NCBI GenBank assembly: GCA_017522255.1
Contig: JAFWZP010000051.1
Span: 1 to 59,297, forward strand
DNA length: 59,297 bases
DNA from: Bacteroidales bacterium
Lineage (GTDB): Bacteria > Bacteroidota > Bacteroidia > Bacteroidales > P3
Direction of reading: 5' to 3'
How positions within the stretch are numbered: position 1 is the stretch's first letter; the number at the start of each line of letters is the position of its first letter. Made by a program: the position numbers and the translations under genes. The notes under the pieces were generated by a model. That model was not told the DNA's origin and did not search any database. It was given only the letters and a program-made list of their open reading frames with translations. This document shows positions 15,605-23,964 of the stretch, piece by piece.

Positions 15605-17593
15605 ATGAGAAAAGGATTATTAATTTTAGCAGTAGCTGTATTAGCAATGCTACAAACAGCATGGGCATACGACTTTAGTGCCACAAGCCCAAGTGGACAC
15701 ACATTGTACTACGAAATAATTAGCGGAACTACAAATGTAGGTGTTGTAAGTCCTGCAACAGATTGGAATTCTTATATTGCAGGAGATGTAGTTATCCCCG
15801 ATACTGTAACTTATAATAGTGTTACTTATACTGTTACAGAATTGAGAACTATTTCCGGTTATTATGGTACTTTCCCTATGTGTTCCGATATAACGTCAAT
15901 AACTATTCCTAATACGGTTACTACTATTGGAGATTTAGCTTTTTTTATGTGTTCCGGCTTAACTTCCGTTACAATTCCTAATAGTGTTACTTCTATTGGA
16001 CGCGGAGCTTTCTCTAATTGTACAGGTTTAACTTCCGTTACAATTCCTAATAGTGTTACTTCTATTGGACTCGGAGCTTTCCTTAATGTAAAACATATTA
16101 TTTATAATGGAACAGCCACAGGTAGCCCATGGGAAGCATTGTCATCGCAGAATAACTTTGTTGAAGATGGTTTTGTTTATTCCGATAGTACAAAAACTTC
16201 GCTACTAGCATATATTGGTACAAGCACAAATGTTACTATTCCTAATAGTGTTACTTCTATTGAAAATTATTCATTCGCTAATTGTCGTGGTTTAAACTCC
16301 GTTACTATTGGTGATAGTGTTATTTCTATTGGAACTTATTCATTCGCTAGTTGTCGCGACTTAAACTCCGTTATTATTAGCAATAGTGTTACTTCTATTG
16401 GCAATAGTGCTTTCCAAAATTGTGCTAATTTAAACTCGGTTACTATTGGTAATAGTGTTACTTCTATTGAAGGTTATGCTTTCCAAAATTGTGTCGGTTT
16501 AACCTCTGTTACTATTCCAAATTCGGTTACTAATATAGGAAGTTCTTCTTTTGGACGTTGTTCTAATTTAAACTCGGTTACTATTGGAGATGGTGTTACT
16601 TCTATTGAAAGTAGTGCTTTCTATGGTTGTTCTGCTCTAGAATCAGTATCCATACCCAATTCGGTTACGACTATTGATACTCTGACTTTTGCTAAATGTA
16701 CCAGTTTAAGTTCGGTTACTTTTGGTGATAGTGTTACGTCTATTGCATATTTGGCTTTCGCTGAATGTGCCAGTTTGGACTCTGTTACTATTCCTAATAG
16801 TGTTACTTCTATTGAAGCAGGTGCTTTCATGAATTGTTCCGATTTAACCTCGATTACTATTGGTAATGGTGTTTCTTATATTGGAGGTTGGGCTTTCTAT
16901 GAATGTTCCGGATTAACATCTGTGACTATTGGCAATAGTGTTACTTCTATTGAAGATTCTGCTTTTATTGGTTGTAATAACCTATATGAAGTTATATCAT
17001 TGGCAATTCTTCCTCCTCAACTTGGTGAAGATATATTTCCAACCACATATATGCTTAAAGTTCCTTGTGGCAGTGCAAATTATTACAACTCTATGGCGTC
17101 TAGTTGGAGCCAATATTTTGCAGAAATAGAAGAAATGTGTAATAATATAACTATAACTGTTACTTCGGCTAACGAAAGTATGGGTACCGTATCGGGAGGC
17201 GGAGAATACGAAGTCGGAACAGAAATTACAATAACTGCCACTCCTAACGAAGGTTACCATTTTGTAAGCTGGAACGATGGTAATACCGATAATCCACGCA
17301 CAATAACTGTTACCGAAGATGCTACTTATATAGCTACATTTGAAGAAGGTGTAGGCATAGAAAGCAGAGATATGTTAAGTGAACTTACATTCTATCCCAA
17401 TCCAACAAGCGGCATAATAACCTTCAACCGCATGGATATAATGAAGGTAGAAGTGTTGGATGCCGTGGCTAGAATAGTGGCTGTATACGAAAACGCACAT
17501 ATAATAGATATTTCCAAGCTAACCAAAGGTTATTATACCATGCGTATAACCACCGCCGAAGGCGTGGCTGTTCGCAAGGTGGTGCGTAACTAA
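15605..17593 (+). CDS. BspA-like leucine-rich-repeat protein with T9SS sorting domain
   Basis: A secreted, probably surface-bound 662-residue protein. The signal peptide (MRKGLLILAVAVLAMLQTAWA) is followed by about 14 LRR_5 repeats of 23 residues (SVTIPNSVTSIGxxAFxNC, about 90-465). One non-repeat insertion (about residues 160-213) interrupts them after the third repeat. A bacterial-repeat domain with EGYHFVSWNDG follows (about 513-580). A type-A T9SS C-terminal sorting domain completes the protein (about 590-662, FYPNPTSGIITF to VAVRKVVRN). BspA-type proteins serve in adhesion; that role here is inference. The start is fixed by the signal peptide and AAAGGAGA. The gene has a long structured leader and its own terminator. 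Confidence 0.9.
   Translation: MRKGLLILAVAVLAMLQTAWAYDFSATSPSGHTLYYEIISGTTNVGVVSPATDWNSYIAGDVVIPDTVTYNSVTYTVTELRTISGYYGTFPMCSDITSITIPNTVTTIGDLAFFMCSGLTSVTIPNSVTSIGRGAFSNCTGLTSVTIPNSVTSIGLGAFLNVKHIIYNGTATGSPWEALSSQNNFVEDGFVYSDSTKTSLLAYIGTSTNVTIPNSVTSIENYSFANCRGLNSVTIGDSVISIGTYSFASCRDLNSVIISNSVTSIGNSAFQNCANLNSVTIGNSVTSIEGYAFQNCVGLTSVTIPNSVTNIGSSSFGRCSNLNSVTIGDGVTSIESSAFYGCSALESVSIPNSVTTIDTLTFAKCTSLSSVTFGDSVTSIAYLAFAECASLDSVTIPNSVTSIEAGAFMNCSDLTSITIGNGVSYIGGWAFYECSGLTSVTIGNSVTSIEDSAFIGCNNLYEVISLAILPPQLGEDIFPTTYMLKVPCGSANYYNSMASSWSQYFAEIEEMCNNITITVTSANESMGTVSGGGEYEVGTEITITATPNEGYHFVSWNDGNTDNPRTITVTEDATYIATFEEGVGIESRDMLSELTFYPNPTSGIITFNRMDIMKVEVLDAVARIVAVYENAHIIDISKLTKGYYTMRITTAEGVAVRKVVRN
16250..16980 (+). 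repeat. 69-bp coding repeats of the leucine-rich-repeat gene
   Basis: Direct DNA repeats of 69 bases encode the 23-residue LRR units. The stretch ACTATTxxTAATAGTGTTAC is nearly unchanged from unit to unit, including synonymous positions. This suggests recent duplication or gene conversion, and unit number could vary between strains. Confidence 0.8.
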
Positions 17594-17627
17594 TATTAGT
17601 TAGCAGAATTATCTAATATATCTTATT

Positions 17628-17673
17628 ACATTATCCTATATATGTTACAGCTGTAGCATATATGGGATAATGT
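17628..17673 (+). terminator. Terminator of the leucine-rich-repeat gene (shared hairpin type)
   Basis: ACATTATCC.ATATATG pairs with CATATAT.GGATAATGT, followed by TTTTTGGGG. Almost the same sequence, loop included, follows the 718-residue T9SS cargo gene at 46882. Confidence 0.85.
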
Positions 17674-17751
17674 TTTTGGGGTATATGGTATTTAGGAAAC
17701 TGTTTGTAGGTTGTTCTATTATTTATGTTTATTTCGAAGGAGTGGAGTTGG

Positions 17752-18456
17752 TTATATAAAGGTGTAGAAATCCATTGTCAGAGCGAGGTATTCTTTGCTG
17801 TAAGAGTTGTCTTCATTGCGGATAAATAGGGTAGGGGAGGTTGTGGTATCGCTCTTTTTCTTTGATAATGTGAACAAAATTCTTTTTATAGCATGCGAGG
17901 GTTTGTTGGCTACATGTGTTATTTGTTGGCAAAACAAATTATGTTTGTTGGCTATATCTATAAATTGATAACCTTCTTTGTATGGTAGTATGCATGCAAA
18001 TATGCCATCTTCTTTTATTAGAATATTTACGTTTTCAATCAAAGTTTCAAATGGCAAAGAATCGCTATGGCGAGCAAGATTGCGGTGGTTTTTGTCGCTC
18101 TTTAATGATTCTACAAAAAAAGGAGGATTTGATACTATTATATCAAATTTTTCGTTTGTGTTTTCGGCAAAGAGTTGTATAGAACTTTCTATAGCGGTCA
18201 GTTTTTCAAACCATTTCGATTGGTTGAAGTTTTGTTTGGCGTTGGCTATAGCTCCTTTGTCGATATCTATGGCTTTTATTGTAGCATTGTTGATTCTTTG
18301 AGCCAGCATAAGCGATATTACTCCACAACCGGTGCCTATATCCAATACGGATACATTTTCTTTAGTTGCACACCACGCACCCAACAAAACGCCATCGGTG
18401 CCAACCTTCATTGGCGAAGAATTGTCTTCAACTGAAAATTGCTTAAAATTGAACAT
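17752..18456 (-). CDS. trmN6: tRNA1(Val) adenine(37)-N6-methyltransferase
   Basis: This 234-residue SAM-dependent methyltransferase resembles YfiC/TrmN6, which methylates A37 next to the anticodon of tRNA1-Val. SAM-binding motif I is VLDIGTGCGVISL (about 39-51) and the catalytic N6-methylase motif is SNPPFF (about 109-114). The N-terminal FKQFSVEDNSSPMKVGTDGVLLGAW is typical of the family. It lies downstream of the exbB-exbD cluster on the same strand, but a terminator hairpin at 18476-18509 separates them. No promoter box was identified in the short gap. Confidence 0.9.
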   Translation of the reverse strand: MFNFKQFSVEDNSSPMKVGTDGVLLGAWCATKENVSVLDIGTGCGVISLMLAQRINNATIKAIDIDKGAIANAKQNFNQSKWFEKLTAIESSIQLFAENTNEKFDIIVSNPPFFVESLKSDKNHRNLARHSDSLPFETLIENVNILIKEDGIFACILPYKEGYQFIDIANKHNLFCQQITHVANKPSHAIKRILFTLSKKKSDTTTSPTLFIRNEDNSYSKEYLALTMDFYTFI

Positions 18457-18475
18457 CTCTTTTTTAGATTATAAA

Positions 18476-18509
18476 ATAAGCGAAACGACCTAAGGTGCGT
18501 TTCGCTTAT
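18476..18509 (-). terminator. Terminator of the exbB-exbD operon
   Basis: ATAAGCGAAACG pairs with CGTTTCGCTTAT around a 10-base loop, downstream (minus strand) of the last exbD. On the minus strand it is followed by a weakly T-rich stretch. Confidence 0.75.
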
Positions 18510-18536
18510 GTAGTTAAATAAATGTATGTTAATGCT

Positions 18537-19001
18537 TTATTCTTTACCTCTACGAGATGTAGTATAGATAAGTTTCAATGCATTTACATTACGAAGTTCT
18601 TGTTTGATATCAACGATGATACCCATTCGAGCGTCTTTATCGGCTTTGATAGATGTTGTCAAGAAAGGACGATCGGCTTCACTTCTTGCAGCTCTTTCAT
18701 TTTCGATAAATTCGGCAATGTCGGAAACATCGGCTATTTGGTCGTTTAACTGAATACGAGGTTCGCGACCATATTTATTTTCGTCCATTGGAACACCCAC
18801 ATTAATGTAGCTTACCAATGACTTTTTTTCCAATTTTTGAACTTCACTTGCTTGAGGTACGTTAATTCTTACGTACAAACTGCTCTCACGCATATTGGTA
18901 ATAACCATAAAGAAGAACAAAAACATGAACACGATATCAGACATCGAGCCTGTATTAAGACCTGGAGTACCTTCTTTGTTCGATTTTTTAAATCTAGCCA
19001 T
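18537..19001 (-). CDS. exbD: Biopolymer transporter ExbD, second copy
   Basis: A 154-residue inner-membrane protein with one N-terminal helix (about 22-40, SDIVFMFLFFFMVITNMR) after the conserved GLNTGSMSD segment, and a periplasmic C-terminal domain. The helix contains the proton-pathway aspartate (D in SMSDIVF). With ExbB it forms the proton-driven motor that energises TonB. Its ATG overlaps the stop of the upstream exbD by one base (TAATG), so the pair is translationally coupled. Paired exbD genes are common in Bacteroidota. Confidence 0.92.
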   Translation of the reverse strand: MARFKKSNKEGTPGLNTGSMSDIVFMFLFFFMVITNMRESSLYVRINVPQASEVQKLEKKSLVSYINVGVPMDENKYGREPRIQLNDQIADVSDIAEFIENERAARSEADRPFLTTSIKADKDARMGIIVDIKQELRNVNALKLIYTTSRRGKE

Positions 19002-19573
19002 TACTTGTTCCCTCCAATTTTAGTAGGTTCAGCTTCCGAAATAGCAGCAGGAATTGCTTTATCAATAGCCGAACGTTGTTCATTTGATAAATCGGTATAA
19101 GGTCTACCAAATTTTCCTAACGCTAGCTCATCGCGCATTTCGTTAACGGCTGCCATTAATTCGTTTTGAACCTGTATATACATATCGTATGATGTACCTC
19201 TATCGTTTTGTAGTGAAATAACTCCTTGAGAAACTCTCATAGGTCCCAACAAAGGTATATCCACTGTTTCTTTTTCCGGTAAGTTTGAAAGATCATTAGG
19301 GTTGCTCAAAAATTCTTTTGCACGAGCTCTCAATGCTTTCAAATCGCCTGTTTGTCCATCGAAAAGTAACATATTTTGGCTATTGATTTTTACCACAAAT
19401 ATATTTCTTTTGTGAACATCAGGTGTAACCATTCCGGGTTGCAATGGAGGAGGTAAACGACGTGGAATACCCATATCTGTATTGATTGATGATACCAACA
19501 AGAAGAATGTTAGTAACAAAAATGAAATATCAGACATAGAACCACTATTTAATTCAGGACATTTTTTTCCCAT
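19001..19573 (-). CDS. exbD: Biopolymer transporter ExbD, first copy
   Basis: A 190-residue ExbD-family protein. The N-terminus (MGKKCPELNSGSMSDISFLLLTFFLLVSSI) holds the single membrane helix with the motor aspartate. The longer periplasmic part includes FVVKINSQNMLLFDG and an extended C-terminus of about 40 residues that the neighbouring copy lacks. It sits 10 bases after the 155-residue membrane protein and overlaps the next exbD. The two differing copies probably make a mixed ExbD dimer within the ExbB pentamer; that is inference. Confidence 0.92.
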   Translation of the reverse strand: MGKKCPELNSGSMSDISFLLLTFFLLVSSINTDMGIPRRLPPPLQPGMVTPDVHKRNIFVVKINSQNMLLFDGQTGDLKALRARAKEFLSNPNDLSNLPEKETVDIPLLGPMRVSQGVISLQNDRGTSYDMYIQVQNELMAAVNEMRDELALGKFGRPYTDLSNEQRSAIDKAIPAAISEAEPTKIGGNK

Positions 19574-19583
19574 AAATCCCTCC

Positions 19584-20051
19584 TTACTTTAGTTTTTTCG
19601 TTACTTCGTTATATATAATTGATAGAAGTGCTCCACCTGCAAACATATACACAGATATAGCTGCTGCTCCAATAAGTTTTGACAAACTTTCGGTGGAATT
19701 TGTTTTGATTAAAAATTCCGGTGTTAAGTCTGTGCCACTTGATAATAAATAAGAAAGAGCAAAAACAACAACGAAAGCAACTACACCGATAATGGTACCT
19801 CTTACTTTTTTAGGTTGTTCTTTCAAATTTACAATAATTTGGTATAGAGCAAATCCGAGCATTCCCAAAATTGCTATAGCTGCAAACGCTACACATGTCC
19901 AATAAGCAATGCCAAAGAATGTATGTATTCCTGCATCAGCGGCAGTGGTTTTAGGATCAAAACCGGATGCAAACACTATAGCTGCAATACCTGCCAAAAT
20001 AGCAAGGACAATTACAATTGTAAAATATATTTTTCTCAATTTATGTTCCAT
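19584..20051 (-). CDS. Membrane protein within the exbB-exbD operon
   Basis: A 155-residue hydrophobic protein with four predicted helices (about 8-30, 45-70, 83-103 and 125-148) and no catalytic motif. It is encoded between exbB and the exbD pair, in the same direction with short gaps. A protein of this size at this position recurs in Bacteroidota ExbB/ExbD operons, so it is probably an accessory part of the motor complex. No biochemical role is known to me. Confidence 0.75.
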   Translation of the reverse strand: MEHKLRKIYFTIVIVLAILAGIAAIVFASGFDPKTTAADAGIHTFFGIAYWTCVAFAAIAILGMLGFALYQIIVNLKEQPKKVRGTIIGVVAFVVVFALSYLLSSGTDLTPEFLIKTNSTESLSKLIGAAAISVYMFAGGALLSIIYNEVTKKLK

Positions 20052-20119
20052 AATAGTTCTAAGGATTAAATTGTTTATAATGAAATTAATTTCTCTTGGA
20101 GATTTAGTCCTTTATACTA

Positions 20120-20953
20120 TTATTTTCTGTTTTTGATCAATATATCCATAAAAGTAATAGAACTATCTTCCATAGTGTTTACGAGGCCTTCGATTTTGCT
20201 AATCAAATAGTTGTAGCATATTTGCAAAATAAGACCGCATATAAGACCGAATACAGTGGTGATAAGAGCCACTTTCATACCTCCGGCAACAACGGTTGGA
20301 GAAATATCACCTGCTCTTTCGATATCATCAAATGCTTGTACCATACCGATAACTGTACCCAAGAAACCAAACATAGGAGCGATAGCAATAAATAAAGCAA
20401 TCCATGATAAGTTGCTTTCCAAACGTCCCATTTGTACACCACCGTAAGAAGTGATAGCTTTTTCGACATTTTCTAGGCCTTCATCAATTCTGTCCAAACC
20501 TTGGTAGAAAATGCTGGCAACAGGACCACGGGTGTTTCTACATACTTCTTTAGCAGCATTGTAGTCGCCTTTTTTTACGTTTTCTTCGATAGAAGCCAAA
20601 AGTTTTTCAACGTTTGTTGTAGCTAAGTTTAGATACAAAACGCGTTCGATAACTAATGCCAAACCGAAAAGAAGACATAACAAGATAGGAGTCATCCAAC
20701 CTGCACCACCTTGGATGTATTTTTGTTTCAATACTTGGTGGAATGTTAGAGGAGCTACTTCCTCGGTAGTTTCGGCTGCAACTACTTCCGGAGTTGTAGC
20801 TTCTTCAGCGGTGCTGTCAACTGTTGCAGCAGTGCTGTCGGTAGTTTGTTCTGTGGCTTCAGCAGCTGGTGTTTGTTCTTGTGCTTTTAAGCCATTGAAA
20901 TTGGAAAATGCCAATAATCCTGCTATTGACAATAAAGCAATTACTTTTTTCAT
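20120..20953 (-). CDS. exbB: ExbB/TolQ/MotA-family proton channel
   Basis: The 277-residue ExbB subunit of the TonB motor. An N-terminal signal-like helix (1-24) is followed by an Ala/Thr/Glu-rich linker (about 25-68). Three membrane helices follow (about 84-106, 183-208 and 225-250). The MotA/TolQ/ExbB region contains LESNLSWIALFIAIAPMFGFLGTVIGM. The leader peptide plus acidic linker is the usual Bacteroidota form. It is the first gene of the operon exbB-hypothetical-exbD-exbD, which powers TonB-dependent uptake. No tonB gene is visible in the window. Confidence 0.93.
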   Translation of the reverse strand: MKKVIALLSIAGLLAFSNFNGLKAQEQTPAAEATEQTTDSTAATVDSTAEEATTPEVVAAETTEEVAPLTFHQVLKQKYIQGGAGWMTPILLCLLFGLALVIERVLYLNLATTNVEKLLASIEENVKKGDYNAAKEVCRNTRGPVASIFYQGLDRIDEGLENVEKAITSYGGVQMGRLESNLSWIALFIAIAPMFGFLGTVIGMVQAFDDIERAGDISPTVVAGGMKVALITTVFGLICGLILQICYNYLISKIEGLVNTMEDSSITFMDILIKNRK

Positions 20954-21015
20954 GATAATTTAAACTGTTAATTATTAATTAGTTATTTAATTTTTCGTGT
21001 TGTAATTCAACATTG

Positions 21016-21023
21016 CAAATTTA
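21016..21023 (-). promoter_or_regulatory. Putative -7 element of the exbB operon
   Basis: CAAATTTA on the plus strand gives TAAATTTG on the minus strand, 63 bases before the exbB ATG. Upstream CAAC/CAAA stretches give spacers that are too short, so the -33 box is unclear. Confidence 0.5.
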
Positions 21024-21137
21024 GTCATATATTTTCAACAAAAAAAATATTTTTTGTTTTTTTGTAATATTTATTTTGTTTTGCATTGTTAAGTGTGTTA
21101 TTATCAATGTTTTAGTTTGTGATATTTTTCTGTGTTG

Positions 21138-21614
21138 CTATTCTTTGAAAAAATCGGCATGTTCGGGGTATGAATATTGGGCTTTTGCCACCTCGGCGGG
21201 GAACATATAGTACACCAATTCTGCTTCCGAACACAGTTCTCCTTTTTCGTTCATTAATTCTGCTTTTATGGTGGCAAATCTTCGGCGTATTTCCACTATT
21301 TTAGCTCTCAAAAGTAGAGTATTCCCTTTTACGGCTACAGGTTTGTGGTATTTTACATTCATGCGTGATGTTACACCCGATGTGCATCCTTTTACGTATA
21401 CAGCCCATGCTGCTATTTCGTCGAGGAGCGTAGATTGTATACCTCCATGCAAAATATTTGGGTAACCTTCGAAGTGTGTTTTGGGTTTCCAATTGGCACA
21501 GACATATTCTCCGTCTTCGTAAAAGTCCATTTGCAAACCATACTTGTTGGTAGGGCAGCAAGCAAAACAGTTGTAACCTTCGAGGGCGTGGAATGGATTA
21601 TTTATTTTTCTCAT
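21138..21614 (-). CDS. PaaI-type hot-dog thioesterase
   Basis: A 158-residue single hot-dog domain protein. ILHGGIQSTLLDEIAAWAV (about 57-75) contains the HGG-x-x-x-x-x-D/E catalytic stretch of the PaaI group, followed by strands with TSRMNVKYHKPV. It probably hydrolyses an acyl-CoA; the substrate cannot be told. An N-terminal cluster YNCFACCPTN is unusual for the simplest PaaI enzymes. The gene begins 24 bases after the prenyl synthase stop on the same strand, so they form an operon. Confidence 0.85.
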   Translation of the reverse strand: MRKINNPFHALEGYNCFACCPTNKYGLQMDFYEDGEYVCANWKPKTHFEGYPNILHGGIQSTLLDEIAAWAVYVKGCTSGVTSRMNVKYHKPVAVKGNTLLLRAKIVEIRRRFATIKAELMNEKGELCSEAELVYYMFPAEVAKAQYSYPEHADFFKE

Positions 21615-21638
21615 AAGAATTCTTGACTTGATTTATGA

Positions 21639-22613
21639 TTAATATTTTCTACCTAAAAGTTGGTTTACAAAACTGCGTAGAGGTTCTTTCTTTTTGGTGG
21701 CTACATTTATCAAATCTAACTCTTGTAAGCCTTTGGAAAAATAACGCTCAATTTCGTTTTCTGTTATATCTCTTATGTTTAGTTTATTGTATAGTTTCAA
21801 TACTGATGATATTTTTTCTTGGTTATTTTCCGGAATTTGAGAGAACCATTCTTTCAAAATATTTTTGTCTGTATCAGATGCTTGTTCCATTGCTTTCAAA
21901 AACAAGAATGTTTTTTTATTGTCTTTGATATCGGTGCCTATTGGTTTCCCAAAAGTTTTTTCATCTCCAAAGGCATCAAGAAGGTCGTCTTGCAATTGAA
22001 AAGCCACTCCGATGTTTATACCAAATTCATATAAATGATTGCGATCAATTTCATCGCAATCGGCATATAGCGAACCTATTTTCAAAGCACCTGCTAATAA
22101 AACAGCTGTTTTTTTGCGTATCATAGTCAAGTATTCGTCCAAAGAAACAGTTTCTGAGGTTTCAAAGTTCATGTCGTATTGTTGGCCGTTGCATACTTCA
22201 ATAGCTGTTTCTGTAAATACTTGCAATATTTGTTGCAAATTTTTATGCGGAGTGTTCAAAAAATATCTGTAAGCCATTGCGAACATGGTGTCGCCCGACA
22301 AAATGGCTATGTTTTCGTTCCAACGTTTATAAACGGTTTCTTTACCTCTTCGCATAGGCGACTTGTCCATAATGTCGTCGTGCAACAAAGTGAAATTGTG
22401 AAATATTTCGATTCCGATGGCTGCATCAATGGCTTGTGAGCAATCACCGTCAAACAAGTCGCAACCTGCTAGCAATAGCACAGGACGCAAGCGTTTGCCT
22501 CCTTGCGACAATGTATATTCAATAGGTGCATAAAGCAACTTTGGTTCGTAGATGAAATTTTGTTCGGCAAAACTCTGTTTTACTTTTTCTTGTAATGCTT
22601 CAATTGTGTACAT
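21639..22613 (-). CDS. Polyprenyl (farnesyl/geranylgeranyl-type) diphosphate synthase
   Basis: This 324-residue trans-prenyltransferase condenses isopentenyl diphosphate onto allylic diphosphates. The substrate motif GGKRLRPVL is followed by the first Asp-rich motif LLHDDIMDKSPMRRG and the second, LQDDLLDAFGD. Product length cannot be read safely from the sequence. The ATG at 22613 (MYTIEALQEKV) is preferred because the promoter at 22646-22676 lies inside the longer open frame. It heads an operon with the thioesterase and draws on the MEP pathway, of which ispF is also in this window. Confidence 0.92.
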   Translation of the reverse strand: MYTIEALQEKVKQSFAEQNFIYEPKLLYAPIEYTLSQGGKRLRPVLLLAGCDLFDGDCSQAIDAAIGIEIFHNFTLLHDDIMDKSPMRRGKETVYKRWNENIAILSGDTMFAMAYRYFLNTPHKNLQQILQVFTETAIEVCNGQQYDMNFETSETVSLDEYLTMIRKKTAVLLAGALKIGSLYADCDEIDRNHLYEFGINIGVAFQLQDDLLDAFGDEKTFGKPIGTDIKDNKKTFLFLKAMEQASDTDKNILKEWFSQIPENNQEKISSVLKLYNKLNIRDITENEIERYFSKGLQELDLINVATKKKEPLRSFVNQLLGRKY

Positions 22614-22645
22614 CTTTCTATGTTTTACATGGTTGAAATTTGATG

Positions 22646-22676
22646 CAAAGTTACAAAAAAACATCGTAACGACAAA
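22646..22676 (-). promoter_or_regulatory. Promoter of the prenyl synthase operon
   Basis: On the minus strand, TTTG (plus 22673-22676), 19 bases, TAACTTTG (plus 22646-22653). It is a full consensus match and fixes the downstream start at 22613. Confidence 0.75.
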
Positions 22677-22703
22677 GAAAAAAATACAATAGTTGATAAT
22701 CAT

Positions 22704-22969
22704 TATTTATAAATCGGTTATTTATTTGGATTATAGATGTTTATAAAAAGGAAGTTACATGGTGAACTCATTCTTTTTTACCTCTAAGATAGTGATAGGG
22801 TATAAATATGTTTGTAATATACTGTCATTTGTTTGATGATATATCATAAAATAAGAGACAGTATAGCCTGGAAATTTACTTCGTTTTTTTTACGATAAAG
22901 TACGAAGCAAGATGTTTTGTTTGATTAGAACTGTGGCTGATTTTGAATATGTTTTTGGATTTTAGAGAT
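22704..22969. other. Spacer left of the MITE pair
   Basis: No gene, hairpin terminator or promoter box of note is seen. This AT-rich DNA lies between the divergent prenyl synthase and giant cargo genes. Confidence 0.4.
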
Positions 22970-23179
22970 TTAAGGCAATTTCTAAAAATTGCTCTGCAGG
23001 TGATTTGCGGAATTTTCTTAGGAAGATTTCTACTTTCTTTTTTTCTTTTAATTGAGTGTGGCGGGCTATAAGATTGAAAAAGAAATGGAAATATTTCAAT
23101 AAAAACACAAAGCGCTTAAAAATCTTTTTAAAATGCAATGTTATTCCATGAAAAGTGGAATTTTTAGAAGCTACCTTAA
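22970..23179. mobile_element. MITE-like element, copy 1
   Basis: The 210-bp unit is flanked by TTAA on both sides. The left end GGCAATTTCTAAAAATTGC and right end, read inward as GGTAGCTTCTAAAAATTCC, form imperfect terminal inverted repeats. A TTAA duplication fits the YTAR target of IS5-group elements. A 90-codon minus-strand frame (22962-23234) runs through the element and beyond it, but shows no transposase motif. Confidence 0.7.
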
Positions 23180-23252
23180 TTCTCATTCGTAGATTGATGA
23201 AATTTTCCTCGCGATCTAGTACGATTTTCCTCACGATCTTTATTGGAAAACT

Positions 23253-23303
23253 ACGTGATGTAGCACAAATTTCCTCGCGATGAAAATTTGTACTACATCA
23301 CGT
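23253..23303. repeat. 20-bp-stem hairpin between the MITEs
   Basis: ACGTGATGTAG.ACAAATTT is mirrored by AAATTTGT.CTACATCACGT around an 11-base loop containing CTCGCGA, with one mismatch. Related TTTTCCTC(G/A)CGATCT sequences precede it at about 23204-23240. It has no T tract, so terminator function is doubtful. Confidence 0.75.
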
Positions 23304-23352
23304 TTTGCTTTCGTGTTGTAAATCAGGGATTTTGAATTCTATCATTATTTGT

Positions 23353-23575
23353 TTAAGGCAATTTCTAAAAATTGCTTTGCAAGTGATTTGTGATTTTTTA
23401 CTAGAGATAGAAAGAATTCGGTAAAAAGCCTAAAGTTGCGATTAAGCGAGTAAAGAGCAATGGCTCAGCATTAGCTCTTTCGAGCGTTAGCAACTTCGAC
23501 GAACTCAACAACGTAAAAGTTCTTATAAAAAATGAACACTTGCTCCGAAAGTGGGATTTTTAGAAGTTACCTTAA
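23353..23575. mobile_element. MITE-like element, copy 2
   Basis: The 223-bp unit has the same ends as copy 1 (left GGCAATTTCTAAAAATTGC; right, read inward, GGTAACTTCTAAAAATCCC) and TTAA at both borders. The interior differs from copy 1, so only the ends and adjacent 20-30 bases are shared. It is non-autonomous and must rely on a transposase elsewhere. Confidence 0.7.
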
Positions 23576-23841
23576 TTATTAATTGTATTCCTAAAGATTT
23601 GTTTTGGTTTTTACAATAGGAGTTTGATTATGGATTTTTTATTAAGAATAAATAACTTGATACTTGAAATAATTAACTGATAATTATGAACTTTTTATCT
23701 TTAAAATATAGTCTTACGAGCAAAGAGAGATTATGAATCTATGTGTGGAGAAAAATAAAAATATTTTATCGTGTAAGGTTTTGATTAATAGATTTATAGA
23801 TTCTGTTGTTGATTAAAAGAATTAATAAAATTGCTTTAAAG

Positions 23842-23873
23842 TTTGGTAGACAGCGAAAAAAATCATAAATTTG
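23842..23873 (+). promoter_or_regulatory. Promoter of the giant T9SS cargo gene
   Basis: TTTG (23842-23845), 20 bases, TAAATTTG (23866-23873), followed by a leader of about 85 bases to the ATG at 23965. Confidence 0.75.
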
Positions 23874-23964
23874 TAAGTTCTTTTGGAACAGAAAATAATT
23901 GTGTTTTTTGCAACGAAGAGTTTTATATTTAAATGAAAATCAATAATAAATAATATACACAAAG

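Noticed and set aside
22614-22703. N-terminal extension of the prenyl synthase
   Set aside because: The extension contains the promoter (TTTG-N19-TAACTTTG) and is hydrophobic and unlike the family.
22962-23234. 90-codon minus-strand frame as a small gene or transposase remnant
   Set aside because: It spans the whole MITE copy 1 and its flank; no transposase or other domain is visible, and copy 2 has no matching frame.
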